Of a stretch of DNA of 64,000 nucleotides, positions 50,167 through 57,972 are shown one piece after another; the stretch's first letter is position 1, and every line of letters begins with the position of its first letter. The notes below the pieces were generated by a model. It had not been told where the DNA came from and did not search any database. It saw nothing but the letters and a program-made list of their open reading frames with translations. The DNA comes from Cupriavidus pauculus (GTDB lineage Bacteria; Pseudomonadota; Gammaproteobacteria; Burkholderiales; Burkholderiaceae): the NCBI RefSeq assembly GCF_008693385.1, contig NZ_CP044067.1:2957501-3021500 (forward strand), in the 5' to 3' direction. The position numbers and the translations under genes are program-made.

Positions 50167-51366
50167 CTAGGACAGCAGCGCGTCCGCGATCTGGTCCGCG
50201 GTATTGACCGAATCGGTGAGGCCGAGGTGGCCGTGGCCCACGGCGAGCCACAGGCCCGGGTGGCCCTTGGCGGCGCCGACGACCGGCACGGAGTCCGGCA
50301 TGCACGGGCGATGGCACATCCACGACGTGGTCGTCGCGCTCGACAGGCCCTCGAACGTGTCGCGCGCGATGGCGGCCAGGCCGTCGAAGCGGCGCATGTC
50401 CGGCGCGCGCGTGAGGCCCGCGATCTCCACCGTGCCGCCCACGCGCAGGCCTTCTTCCATCGGCGTGACGAAGATCTTGCGGTCGGTCAGCACGACCGTG
50501 CGCGACACCACGCCGCGCGTGCCGTTGAACTGCACGTGATAGCCGCGCTGGCTTTCCAGCGGCAGCGCGATGCCGAGCGGGTCCAGCAACTTGCGCGACC
50601 ATGCGCCCGCGGCCACGATCACATGGTCGGCGGCGTACTTGTCCTGTGTGCCGCTGAGCGTCCACTGCGCGCCGCGATGAGCGATGCCGCGAATCTCGTC
50701 GCGCGCGAGCACGCCGCCGCGCGCGACGAATGCATCGGCAATGGCCTGCGTATAGCGCGCGGGGTTCAGGATCGTCGCGTGGTCGGTCAGGTACATCGCG
50801 GACGTGTAGTGCGCGGCGATATTGGGCTCCAGCGCTTCGATGCCGGCGCGATCGAGCCGTTCGAAGCGGAAGCCGAAGCGCTCGCGCATCCGCCACGCCG
50901 CGGCATCGTCGTCGAGCGCGGAGGCATCGCGATAGAGATGCAGGTGGCCGCGTTGCAGGAACAGCTCGGGCACGCCGACCTCGCGCGTGAGCGCGGCATG
51001 CTTGTCGATGGCGCCCTTGTGCATGGCCGCGAGGGCCGTCGCCGCGCGTTCGACGCGGCGCGGGGTGGCGGACAGCACGAAGCGCGCAAGCCATGGCGCG
51101 GCGGTGGGCAGGTACGCGAGCGGCAAATGGAGCGGGCCGTCCTTGTCGCGCAGCATCTTCGGCACGGAGGCGAGCACGCCGGGCATCGCGAGCGGGGCGA
51201 CCGAGCTTTCGCTGATGGCGCCCGAGTTGCCATAGCTGCAGCCCGATGCCGGGCCTTCGCGATCGATCAGCGTGACCGTGGCGCCGCGCTTGCGCAGCGC
51301 CAGCGCGATGCAGCAGCCGACGATGCCGGCGCCGACGACGGTAATGGAGGGAGAGGTGGGATGCAT
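50167..51366 (-). CDS. FAD-dependent D-amino-acid dehydrogenase-like oxidoreductase
   Basis: A 399-residue flavoprotein of the DAO/DadA family. The ADP-binding motif VVGAGIVGCCIALALRKRG lies at the N-terminus, with TLIDREGPASGCSYGNSGAI following, as in DadA. The C-terminal FAD motif is VVGAAKGHPGLWLAVGHGHLG. It should oxidise a D-amino acid or similar amine and pass electrons to the respiratory chain. The ATG at 51366 puts the motif at the usual place. It follows the Lrp gene by 29 bp on the same strand, so both are probably one operon divergent from acdS. Confidence 0.87.
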   Translation of the reverse strand: MHPTSPSITVVGAGIVGCCIALALRKRGATVTLIDREGPASGCSYGNSGAISESSVAPLAMPGVLASVPKMLRDKDGPLHLPLAYLPTAAPWLARFVLSATPRRVERAATALAAMHKGAIDKHAALTREVGVPELFLQRGHLHLYRDASALDDDAAAWRMRERFGFRFERLDRAGIEALEPNIAAHYTSAMYLTDHATILNPARYTQAIADAFVARGGVLARDEIRGIAHRGAQWTLSGTQDKYAADHVIVAAGAWSRKLLDPLGIALPLESQRGYHVQFNGTRGVVSRTVVLTDRKIFVTPMEEGLRVGGTVEIAGLTRAPDMRRFDGLAAIARDTFEGLSSATTTSWMCHRPCMPDSVPVVGAAKGHPGLWLAVGHGHLGLTDSVNTADQIADALLS

Positions 51367-51395
51367 GGCGACAGAGTGTACCAACACGATCGCCG

Positions 51396-51905
51396 CTACA
51401 CCGTCAGCTGGGTATTCGACAGCACCTGCTTGAGCACCATGAAGGTCCGGATCTGGCGCACGCCGGGCAGATACAGCAGCTGCTCCGCGTGGAGCTTGTT
51501 GAAGCTGTCGTTATCGCGCGTGCGGATCATCATGAAGTAGTCGAACTCGCCCGTGACCTCGTGGCATTCCATGCAGCCCGTGATCTTCTGCGCCGCCTTC
51601 TCGAACGCGGCGAACGAGTCGGGCGTGGAGCGGTCCAGCACCACGCCGATGATCACGAGCATGCCCACATCGAGCATGCGCGGCTCCAGCAACGCGACGA
51701 TACCGCGAATAAAGCCGCCAGCCTTGAGCCGCTCGACCCTTCGCAGGCATGCGGGCGGGCTCAGGTTCACCTTGTCCGCGAGCGCCACGTTGGAGATCGA
51801 CGCATCTTTCTGCAGCGCGCGGAGGATGGCCTTGTCGGTACGATCGAGCTCGGGCCGCTCGGCGGGCGGGGCACGAAATTTTGTTCCGCGTGAAGTCGTT
51901 GCCAT
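51396..51905 (-). CDS. Lrp/AsnC-family regulator, probable AcdR-type regulator of acdS
   Basis: A 169-residue Lrp/AsnC-family regulator with an N-terminal helix-turn-helix (DRTDKAILRALQKDASISNV, then LSPPACLRRVERLKAGGFI) and a C-terminal RAM ligand-binding domain (about 85-165, with MECHEVTGEFDYFMMIRTRD). It is divergent from acdS, the arrangement in which the Lrp-like protein AcdR controls ACC deaminase in several proteobacteria. The role here is inferred from that. The start at 51905 fits the family, but no ribosome-binding site is visible. Confidence 0.85.
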   Translation of the reverse strand: MATTSRGTKFRAPPAERPELDRTDKAILRALQKDASISNVALADKVNLSPPACLRRVERLKAGGFIRGIVALLEPRMLDVGMLVIIGVVLDRSTPDSFAAFEKAAQKITGCMECHEVTGEFDYFMMIRTRDNDSFNKLHAEQLLYLPGVRQIRTFMVLKQVLSNTQLTV

Positions 51906-51981
51906 GGAATTTTGGAAGGAGTCTTGGAAAGGGTGACATGTAATGTTCGGTCTATCCGGCAATCTTTGCAAGCACGTTTCG

Positions 51982-52011
51982 CCGACAAATGCCTACTATT
52001 TCCCCTGTCGG
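51982..52011. promoter_or_regulatory. Inverted repeat in the lrp/acdS divergent region
   Basis: CCGACA (51982-51987) and TGTCGG (52006-52011) are perfect 6-bp arms separated by 18 bp that include a TACTAT box, a possible -10 for acdS. It is a candidate binding site for the adjacent Lrp-type regulator. Confidence 0.4.
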
Positions 52012-52053
52012 AATTCCTCTTCAACGAGCCTGTCACCCCCACGGAGCATTGCC

Positions 52054-53070
52054 ATGAATCTCAAGCGTTTCCCGCGTCATCCGCTGACGTTCGGACCCAG
52101 CCCCATTCAGCCGCTCGAGCGCCTGAGCAAACACCTCGGCGGCAAGGTCGAGCTATATGCCAAGCGTGAGGACTGCAACAGCGGCCTGGCGTTCGGCGGC
52201 AACAAGACGCGCAAGCTCGAGTACCTGATTCCCGATGCACTGGCGCAGGGCGCCGATACGCTGGTGTCCATCGGCGGTATCCAGTCGAACCAGACGCGCC
52301 AGGTGGCAGCGGTGGCCGCGCACCTCGGCCTCAAGTGCGTGCTGGTGCAGGAGAACTGGGTCAACTACTCGGACGCCGTGTACGACCGCGTCGGCAATAT
52401 CCAGATGTCGCGCATGATGGGCGCGGACGTGCGTCTGGTGGCCGACGGCTTCGACATCGGTATTCGTCCGAGCTGGGAAGACGCGATGCAGAGCGTGCGC
52501 GACGCCGGCGGCAAGCCGTACCCGATTCCGGCCGGCTGCTCGGAGCATCCGCTGGGCGGTCTGGGCTTCGTCGGCTTTGCCGAGGAAGTCCGCGCGCAGG
52601 AGAAGGAGCTCGGCTTCAAGTTCGACTACATCGTCGTGTGTTCGGTGACGGGCAGCACGCAGGCCGGCATGGTGGTGGGCTTCGCCGCAGACGGCCGCGC
52701 GGACCGCGTGATCGGCATCGACGCATCGGCCAAGCCGCAACAGACGCGTGACCAGATCCTTCGGATTGCACAGAACACCGCGCATCTGGTGGACCTGGGC
52801 CGCGATATCACCGAGGCCGACGTGGTGCTGGACACGCGCTATGGCGGTCCCGAGTACGGCCTGCCGTCGGACGGCACGCTCGAAGCGATTCGCCTGTGCG
52901 CGCGGCTGGAGGGGGTGATGACGGATCCGGTGTACGAGGGCAAGTCGATGCAGGGGATGATCGACAAGGTGCGGCTCGGCGAATTCCCGGAAGGCTCGAA
53001 GGTGCTGTATGCCCACCTGGGCGGCGCGCCGGCGCTGAACGCGTATAGCTTCCTGTTCAAGGACGGCTAA
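52054..53070 (+). CDS. acdS: 1-aminocyclopropane-1-carboxylate (ACC) deaminase
   Basis: A 338-residue PLP enzyme, exactly the family length, that splits ACC, the plant ethylene precursor, into 2-oxobutyrate and ammonia. Residues that distinguish true ACC deaminase from D-cysteine desulfhydrase are all present: Lys51 (PLP), Tyr268, Tyr294, Glu295 and Leu322. The ATG at 52054 has GGAG about 7 bases upstream. It is divergent from an Lrp-type regulator. This trait lets plant-associated bacteria lower root ethylene and use ACC as nitrogen. The enzyme can also deaminate some D-amino acids, which fits the adjacent D-amino-acid dehydrogenase-like gene. Confidence 0.96.
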   Translation: MNLKRFPRHPLTFGPSPIQPLERLSKHLGGKVELYAKREDCNSGLAFGGNKTRKLEYLIPDALAQGADTLVSIGGIQSNQTRQVAAVAAHLGLKCVLVQENWVNYSDAVYDRVGNIQMSRMMGADVRLVADGFDIGIRPSWEDAMQSVRDAGGKPYPIPAGCSEHPLGGLGFVGFAEEVRAQEKELGFKFDYIVVCSVTGSTQAGMVVGFAADGRADRVIGIDASAKPQQTRDQILRIAQNTAHLVDLGRDITEADVVLDTRYGGPEYGLPSDGTLEAIRLCARLEGVMTDPVYEGKSMQGMIDKVRLGEFPEGSKVLYAHLGGAPALNAYSFLFKDG

Positions 53071-53079
53071 GAATGGTTT

Positions 53080-53105
53080 GCCCTCTCCTTGCGGGGGGAG
53101 AGGGC
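53080..53105. terminator. Hairpin between convergent acdS and the Bug gene (REP-like copy 4)
   Basis: GCCCTCTCC and GGAGAGGGC form a perfect 9-bp stem around an 8-base loop, filling the short gap between two converging genes. It shares the CCTCTCC/GGAGAGG core with other hairpins in the window and probably terminates both transcripts. Confidence 0.65.
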
Positions 53106-53113
53106 ATCCTGAA

Positions 53114-54091
53114 TCAATCCGCCGTAATCTTCCCCACCTCGATCACCTTCTTCCAGCGCGCATACTCGTTGGCCTGAAACGCCGCAAACTGCTCCGGCGT
53201 GTTGGCCACGATCTCGAATCCGAGTTCCAGCAGCCTGGGCTTGACCGACGGATCGTTCAGCGCCGATACCACCGCCGCCTGCAGCTTCGTCTTCAGGTCC
53301 GCCGGAATCCCCTTCGGCGCGGCAATCGCCTGCCACGAGTAGACCGTCACCCCCTTGATCCCCGCCTCGTCCATCGTCGGCACATCCGGCAGAATCGGCG
53401 ACCGTGCCGTGCTCGTGATGGCCAGCGCGCGAATCTTGCCCGCCTTGATATGCGGCACCGCGGTGTTGATGTTCATGAAGGTCGCGTCCACCTGTCCACC
53501 AATCAGGTCGTTGAGTGCCGGCGCGCCGCCCTTGTAGGGCACATGAATGCCATTGGTGTTCGTCTGCTGCCAGAACAGTTCGGCGGTCAGATGGTCGCTC
53601 GTGCCGTTGCCGGCCGACGCGAACGTCATCTTGTTCGGATGCGCTTTCTCGTACGCGATCACGTCCTGAATCGTCTTGTGCGGCGAATTCACGGGCACGG
53701 CCAATACGTTGGGCGCCTGCACCGCCACGCTGATGTAGTCGAAGTCCTTCAGCGGGTCGTAGCCCGCGGTCTTCGTCAGATGCGGTCCAATGACGAAGGG
53801 CCCGAGCGACGAGACGAACAGCGTGTAGCCATCGGCCGGCGCGCGCTTGGCCATCGCGGCGCCGATCATCCCCGCCGCGCCCGGGCGATTGTCGATGACG
53901 AAGCTGCCCCCGAACTGCTGCGCGAACTTCGCGCTGAGAATGCGCGCCACGTTGTCGGTGGAACCGCCGGGCGGGAACGGCACCAGCATGGTCACGGGTT
54001 TCTCGGGCCACGCCGCCGCATTGGCGGCCGACGCGGCCAGCGAGGTACACAGCGCGAGGCCCGCGCAGAAGGTGGCAAGCAGCTTGTTCAT
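53114..54091 (-). CDS. Bug (TctC)-family periplasmic solute-binding protein
   Basis: A 325-residue exported binding protein with a signal peptide (about 1-27, Ala-rich). The Bug-family motifs are WPEKPVTMLVPFPPGGSTD at the start of the mature protein, IDNRPGAAGMIG, VPYKGGAPALNDLIGGQVD and RALAITSTARSPILPDVPTM. These proteins bind carboxylates for TctAB-type tripartite transport or act as sensors; no tctA or tctB is present. It lies 40 bp downstream of the talarate/galactarate dehydratase gene on the same strand, so an aldarate or a related acid is a sensible ligand guess. Confidence 0.93.
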   Translation of the reverse strand: MNKLLATFCAGLALCTSLAASAANAAAWPEKPVTMLVPFPPGGSTDNVARILSAKFAQQFGGSFVIDNRPGAAGMIGAAMAKRAPADGYTLFVSSLGPFVIGPHLTKTAGYDPLKDFDYISVAVQAPNVLAVPVNSPHKTIQDVIAYEKAHPNKMTFASAGNGTSDHLTAELFWQQTNTNGIHVPYKGGAPALNDLIGGQVDATFMNINTAVPHIKAGKIRALAITSTARSPILPDVPTMDEAGIKGVTVYSWQAIAAPKGIPADLKTKLQAAVVSALNDPSVKPRLLELGFEIVANTPEQFAAFQANEYARWKKVIEVGKITAD

Positions 54092-54131
54092 CGTTTGTCT
54101 CCAGTGTTGTTGTGATGTCGTTCGGGTGGGG

Positions 54132-55283
54132 TCAGCTACGTTCGCCGAACTCCGCGTGTTCGCGCGTCCAGGCCCGCGCCTGTTCGCTGATGCTCACGCC
54201 GATGCCGGGGCGCGTCGGCACCACGATGCGGCCGTCGCGGATATCGAGACGCTCGTTGAACAGCGGCTCGAGCCAGTCGAAATGCTCGACCCACGGTTCG
54301 CGCGGATACGCCGCGGCCAGATGGATATGCAGCTCCATCGCAAAGTGCGGCGCGATCATGAGTCCCGCATGCTCGGCCAGCGAGGCCACCTTGAGGAACG
54401 GGGTAATCCCGCCCACGCGCGGCGCATCGGGCATCAGGTAATCGGCGGCGCGATGACGGATCAGGTCCCAGTGCTCGGCGGCGCTGGTCAGCATCTCGCC
54501 CGTGGCAATCGGGGTATCGAACGCGGTGGCGAGCGCGGCATGGCCTTCGTGGTCGTAGGCGTCGAGCGGTTCCTCGATCCACACGAGGTTGAATGCCTCG
54601 AACGTGCGGCACATGCGCTGCGCGGTGGGCCGGTCCCACTGCTGGTTGGCATCGACCATGATCGGCACCGCGTCGCCCAGGTGCTCGCGCACGGCCGACA
54701 CGCGCTTGATATCGAGCGCGCCGTCGGGCTGGCCCACCTTGAGCTTGATGCCGCCGATGCCGCGCTCGACCGATGCCGCCGCATTGACCAGCAACTGGTC
54801 GAGCGGCGTGTGGAGGAAGCCGCCGGACGTGTTGTAGCAGCGCACCGCGTCGCGATGCGACCCCAGCAGCTTGGCCAGCGACAATCCCGCGCGCCTGGCC
54901 TTCAGATCCCACAGCGCGACGTCGAACGCGCCGATGGCCTGCGTGGAAAGGCCGCTGCGGCCCACGGAGGCGCCGGCCCAGCACAGCTTGTCCCACAGGC
55001 GCGCGATATCGCTCGGGTCTTCGCCGAGCAGGGCGGGGGCGATCTCGCAGGCATGTGCGTACTGGCCGGGGCCGCCGGCGCGCTTCGAGTAGCTGAAGCC
55101 GATGCCTTCATGGCCATTGGCGGTGCGGATCTCCGCGAACAGGATGGCCACTTCGGTCATCGGCTTCTGGCGGCCGGTCAGCACCTTGGCATCGCTGATC
55201 GGGGTGGCGAGCGGCAGGTAGCAGGAGGACAGGCGAATCCAGCGGATGGCGTCCTGGCTGGCGGTGGCGGGCGATACGGTCAT
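54132..55283 (-). CDS. Enolase-superfamily sugar-acid dehydratase (L-talarate/galactarate dehydratase-like)
   Basis: A 383-residue protein of the mandelate racemase/muconate lactonizing group. The acid/base lysine pair is in IGGIKLKVGQPDG, magnesium ligands are in MVDANQQWDR, VWIEEPLDAYD and IATGEMLTS, and the catalytic His region is APHFAMELHIHLAAAYP. The order and wording resemble L-talarate/galactarate dehydratase, which removes water from these aldarates. The ATG at 55283 is followed downstream by the Bug gene, and the gene is divergent from a LacI regulator with matching operators in between. Confidence 0.9.
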   Translation of the reverse strand: MTVSPATASQDAIRWIRLSSCYLPLATPISDAKVLTGRQKPMTEVAILFAEIRTANGHEGIGFSYSKRAGGPGQYAHACEIAPALLGEDPSDIARLWDKLCWAGASVGRSGLSTQAIGAFDVALWDLKARRAGLSLAKLLGSHRDAVRCYNTSGGFLHTPLDQLLVNAAASVERGIGGIKLKVGQPDGALDIKRVSAVREHLGDAVPIMVDANQQWDRPTAQRMCRTFEAFNLVWIEEPLDAYDHEGHAALATAFDTPIATGEMLTSAAEHWDLIRHRAADYLMPDAPRVGGITPFLKVASLAEHAGLMIAPHFAMELHIHLAAAYPREPWVEHFDWLEPLFNERLDIRDGRIVVPTRPGIGVSISEQARAWTREHAEFGERS

Positions 55284-55309
55284 GGTCGGCAAACTCTCTG
55301 ATGTTCTGA

Positions 55310-55325
55310 ATGACAACGTTGTCAT
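55310..55325. promoter_or_regulatory. Operator O1 for the LacI-family regulator
   Basis: ATGACAAC-GTTGTCAT is a perfect 16-bp palindrome with the central CG typical of LacI/GalR operators, 26 bp upstream of the dehydratase ATG. Confidence 0.85.
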
Positions 55326-55409
55326 TTTGAGGCGTAACGCGGGGTGAATCTCTGCGCCGTCACGCTATCCGCGTATAATCGGCGGTACTTCCTGGTGACA
55401 ACGGTCTGA

Positions 55410-55425
55410 ATGCTAACGTTGTCAT
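55410..55425. promoter_or_regulatory. Operator O2 for the LacI-family regulator
   Basis: ATGCTAACGTTGTCAT matches O1 in 14 of 16 positions and begins exactly 100 bp after it, 66 bp before the lacI-type ATG. A looser half site, TGACAACG, is at 55396-55403. The pair suits looping and autoregulation by the adjacent regulator. Confidence 0.8.
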
Positions 55426-55491
55426 TTCCGCCGGTCAACCGGTTCCGGCCCGGTATCCGTAGAGAATTACCCTGAGTCGAATTGCCAAGCC

Positions 55492-56487
55492 ATGAGCAAT
55501 AACAAGGCCCCCAAATCGGTGACGCTGCACGACGTGGCGCGCGAGGCGGGCGTTTCCCTGATCACCGCGTCGCGCGCGCTGGGCAACCCGGGCATGGTGT
55601 CGGAGAAGACGATCGCGCGCGTGCGGAAGGCCGTGGAGGCCACCGGTTACTTCCCGAACCTGATGGCGGGCGGGCTCAAGTCCCGCAAAAGCCTGATGAT
55701 CGGCGCGCTGGTCCCGAACATCGCGGTGGCGCAGTTCCTGCCGACGGTCAAGGCGCTGACCGACGCGCTCGATGCCGCGGGCTACCAGCTGATCCTCGGC
55801 CAGACGGGCTACGACCATGCGCGCGAAGAAGCGCTGCTCAACACGATGATCAGCCGCCGTCCCGATGGCATCGTGGTGACGGGGCTGATCCACTCGCAGG
55901 TCTCGCGCGACCGCCTGCGGCGCGCGGGCATTCCCGTCGTCGAGACCTGGGACCTCAGCGACCGCCCCGTGGACATGGCGGTGGGGTTCTCGCATGTGAA
56001 GGTAGGCAGCGCCGTCGCGGGCTTCTTCCTCAATCAGGGCCGCCGTAGACTCGGCATCGCCACCGGCGACGACCAGCGCGCCGCGGTCCGCCGAGAAGGC
56101 TTTGTCGCCACGGTCGGCCACGACGTCCCCACCGCGATCGTCCCGGCGCCCAGCAGCCTCGAACTTGGCCGCCGCGCGCTGACGCAACTGCTGGAGCGGG
56201 ACCCGGAGATCGAGGCCATCTTCTGCAGCTCCGACCAGCTCGCGCAGGGCGTCATGGTCGAAGCCCAGTCCCGCGGCCTGCGCATGCCCGAGGACCTGGC
56301 CATCTGCGGCTTCGGCGACGCCGACTTCGCCGCCCATATGAATCCGCCGCTGACAACGGTACAGGTAGACGGCGCCGGTATCGGCGCGATGGCGGCAAAG
56401 CTGCTGCTAGACCGCTGCAACGGCGCGACCGTGGCCGAGCCGGTGGTGGACGTGGGCTTCAGGATCGTGGAGCGGGGAACGACTTGA
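55492..56487 (+). CDS. LacI/GntR-type transcriptional regulator of the sugar-acid genes
   Basis: A 331-residue LacI-family repressor. The N-terminal DNA-binding part is VTLHDVAREAGVSLITASRAL, with the hinge helix near FPNLMAGGLKS. The sugar-binding domain follows from about residue 65, and GFGDADFAAHMNPPLTTV is a block shared with GntR-like gluconate repressors. The divergent dehydratase and Bug genes share two operators with its own promoter region, so it likely represses both and is released by a sugar acid. Confidence 0.94.
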   Translation: MSNNKAPKSVTLHDVAREAGVSLITASRALGNPGMVSEKTIARVRKAVEATGYFPNLMAGGLKSRKSLMIGALVPNIAVAQFLPTVKALTDALDAAGYQLILGQTGYDHAREEALLNTMISRRPDGIVVTGLIHSQVSRDRLRRAGIPVVETWDLSDRPVDMAVGFSHVKVGSAVAGFFLNQGRRRLGIATGDDQRAAVRREGFVATVGHDVPTAIVPAPSSLELGRRALTQLLERDPEIEAIFCSSDQLAQGVMVEAQSRGLRMPEDLAICGFGDADFAAHMNPPLTTVQVDGAGIGAMAAKLLLDRCNGATVAEPVVDVGFRIVERGTT

Positions 56488-56569
56488 GGCGAAGCGTGGC
56501 TGATTAGCCCACTTCCTGTCCGCGTGCGGCAACGCATGGATGCCTTCCGGCAGGCGTTCATGCAGCGCT

Positions 56570-57292
56570 TCAGGGCCGCAGATCCGGCGATTCATCGAGC
56601 AGTCCGCTGACCACAGGCACCGCGTCTGCCGCCTCTCCGCGCAACCGGCACAGGAAGTCCGCGAAGCCGCCGCGGCAGCGGCTCGTGGCGCGGCTGCTCG
56701 TGACGACCTCGGGCGCCGCGCTCCAGGCGATGTGGGCGTCGATGGCCTGCAGGCGTTCCACCAGTGCGACGTCTTCGCTCGTGGCAATGGCCGGAAAACC
56801 GCCGGCCTTCACGTAGGCGTCGGCCGTCAGCCCGAAGTTGGCGCCGTGCACATGCCGGTGGTCGCGCCGGCGCTGGTAGTGCGCGGCAAAGCGTCGGGCC
56901 ACCGACGACGGGTGGTGGCTCCAGTCGTCCACGGTGACAAGCCCGCAGACCGCGTCCGCGCGCTCGTTCAGTTGTGCGACGAGCCAGTCCGGCGCGACGC
57001 GGCTGTCGGCGTCGGTGAACGCGAGCCAGCGGGCGCGGGCGGCCAGCAGGTATTCGGCGCCCGCATGCCGCGCCACGCCGACGTTGCGTGCGTCGATCGT
57101 CAGGCAGGCAAGCCACGGGCCGAGGTGCCGCTCGACGATTTGCGCGGAACCGTCGCCGCAGGCGTCGAGCACCGCGACGATGGTGACGGGCTCTCCGTCG
57201 AGCGCGGGATGCAGCGATGCCTCGCGCAGCGCGTGCAGGCACGCTTCCAGATGCGCTTCTTCGTTATGAACCGGAACAACGATGCCGATCAT
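56570..57292 (-). CDS. Family 2 glycosyltransferase
   Basis: A 240-residue GT-A fold glycosyltransferase without membrane helices. The N-terminal nucleotide-sugar motif is IGIVVPVHNEEAHLEACL, the metal-binding DxD-type motif is FTDADSRV near residue 95, and GANFGLTADAYVKAGGF and TSEDVALVERL follow as the acceptor/ED region. The start overlaps the methyltransferase stop as ATGA. It is the last gene of a tight three-gene operon. The sugar donor and acceptor are unknown. Confidence 0.88.
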   Translation of the reverse strand: MIGIVVPVHNEEAHLEACLHALREASLHPALDGEPVTIVAVLDACGDGSAQIVERHLGPWLACLTIDARNVGVARHAGAEYLLAARARWLAFTDADSRVAPDWLVAQLNERADAVCGLVTVDDWSHHPSSVARRFAAHYQRRRDHRHVHGANFGLTADAYVKAGGFPAIATSEDVALVERLQAIDAHIAWSAAPEVVTSSRATSRCRGGFADFLCRLRGEAADAVPVVSGLLDESPDLRP

Positions 57293-57972
57293 GGGGCCTC
57301 CTCGCGGCTGCGGAGCGGACGCGGATTGGGGGACCAGACGTCGAGTTGAAAATCGGGTTCGAGGTGATGCGCATGGCGATGCAGCCGGGGCTGGCGGCCA
57401 ATGCAGGCGTGCAGGACGCGCGTGGACAGCGTGCGGCCTTCGAAGTCGCGGGCCCAGTGGCACGCGACGATCGCGCCGTCGTCGCTCAGGCACGCGGCGG
57501 CGCGCGTGACCACGTGCTGCCACTGGTCGGCGGACAGGTAGTAGCCGAATTCGCTTAGCACGACGAGGTCGAACGTCTGTGCGGGCCAGTCGCGCGGCAG
57601 CGTGCCGACCCGCAGCGTGATGTTTCGATGGGCGGCAAGCCGTTGCTTGGCGAGCGCGATGGCCTGCGGCACGGTATCCATGGCGAGCACATGGCTGGCG
57701 CGGCGCGCGAGGGCGCCCGTCAGCAGGCCGTTGGCGCAGGCGGGCTCGAATACCCGCGGATAGCGGCGATGGGGCAGGCTCGCGAGCAGCAGTTCGCGCT
57801 TGCGCGCTTCGTACCAGAGCGATTCGAAACCCCATGGGTCGGGGCGCGCGAAGATGGCCTCGAACTCGGTGTTCTTTGGCGCGTGCTTTGGCGCATGCTT
57901 TGGTGCGTCCTTTGTTGCGTCCTTCGGCGCGTCATTGGACGCATGACGGTCGGCGTGCTTGATCGAGGTCAT
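57289..57972 (-). CDS. NodS-like SAM-dependent methyltransferase
   Basis: A 227-residue class I methyltransferase. The N-terminus (residues 14-33) consists of five tandem tetrapeptides of the type DAPK/HAPK. FARPDPWGFESLWYEARKRE leads into the SAM-binding motif FEPACANGLLTGALA, then LAMDTVPQAIALAKQRL and DLVVLSEFGYYL. The wording resembles NodS, which N-methylates chitooligosaccharide Nod factor precursors, but the family is broad. Both ends overlap neighbours as ATGA, so it is tightly coupled to the dehydrogenase-like and glycosyltransferase genes. Confidence 0.88.
   Translation of the reverse strand: MTSIKHADRHASNDAPKDATKDAPKHAPKHAPKNTEFEAIFARPDPWGFESLWYEARKRELLLASLPHRRYPRVFEPACANGLLTGALARRASHVLAMDTVPQAIALAKQRLAAHRNITLRVGTLPRDWPAQTFDLVVLSEFGYYLSADQWQHVVTRAAACLSDDGAIVACHWARDFEGRTLSTRVLHACIGRQPRLHRHAHHLEPDFQLDVWSPNPRPLRSREEAP
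57874..57933 (-). repeat. 12-bp tandem repeat coding for (D/H)AP/TK
   Basis: Five imperfect 12-bp units encode residues 14-33 of the methyltransferase as five (D/H)A(P/T)K tetrapeptides. Units in whole codons keep the frame, so the number may vary between strains. Confidence 0.75.
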
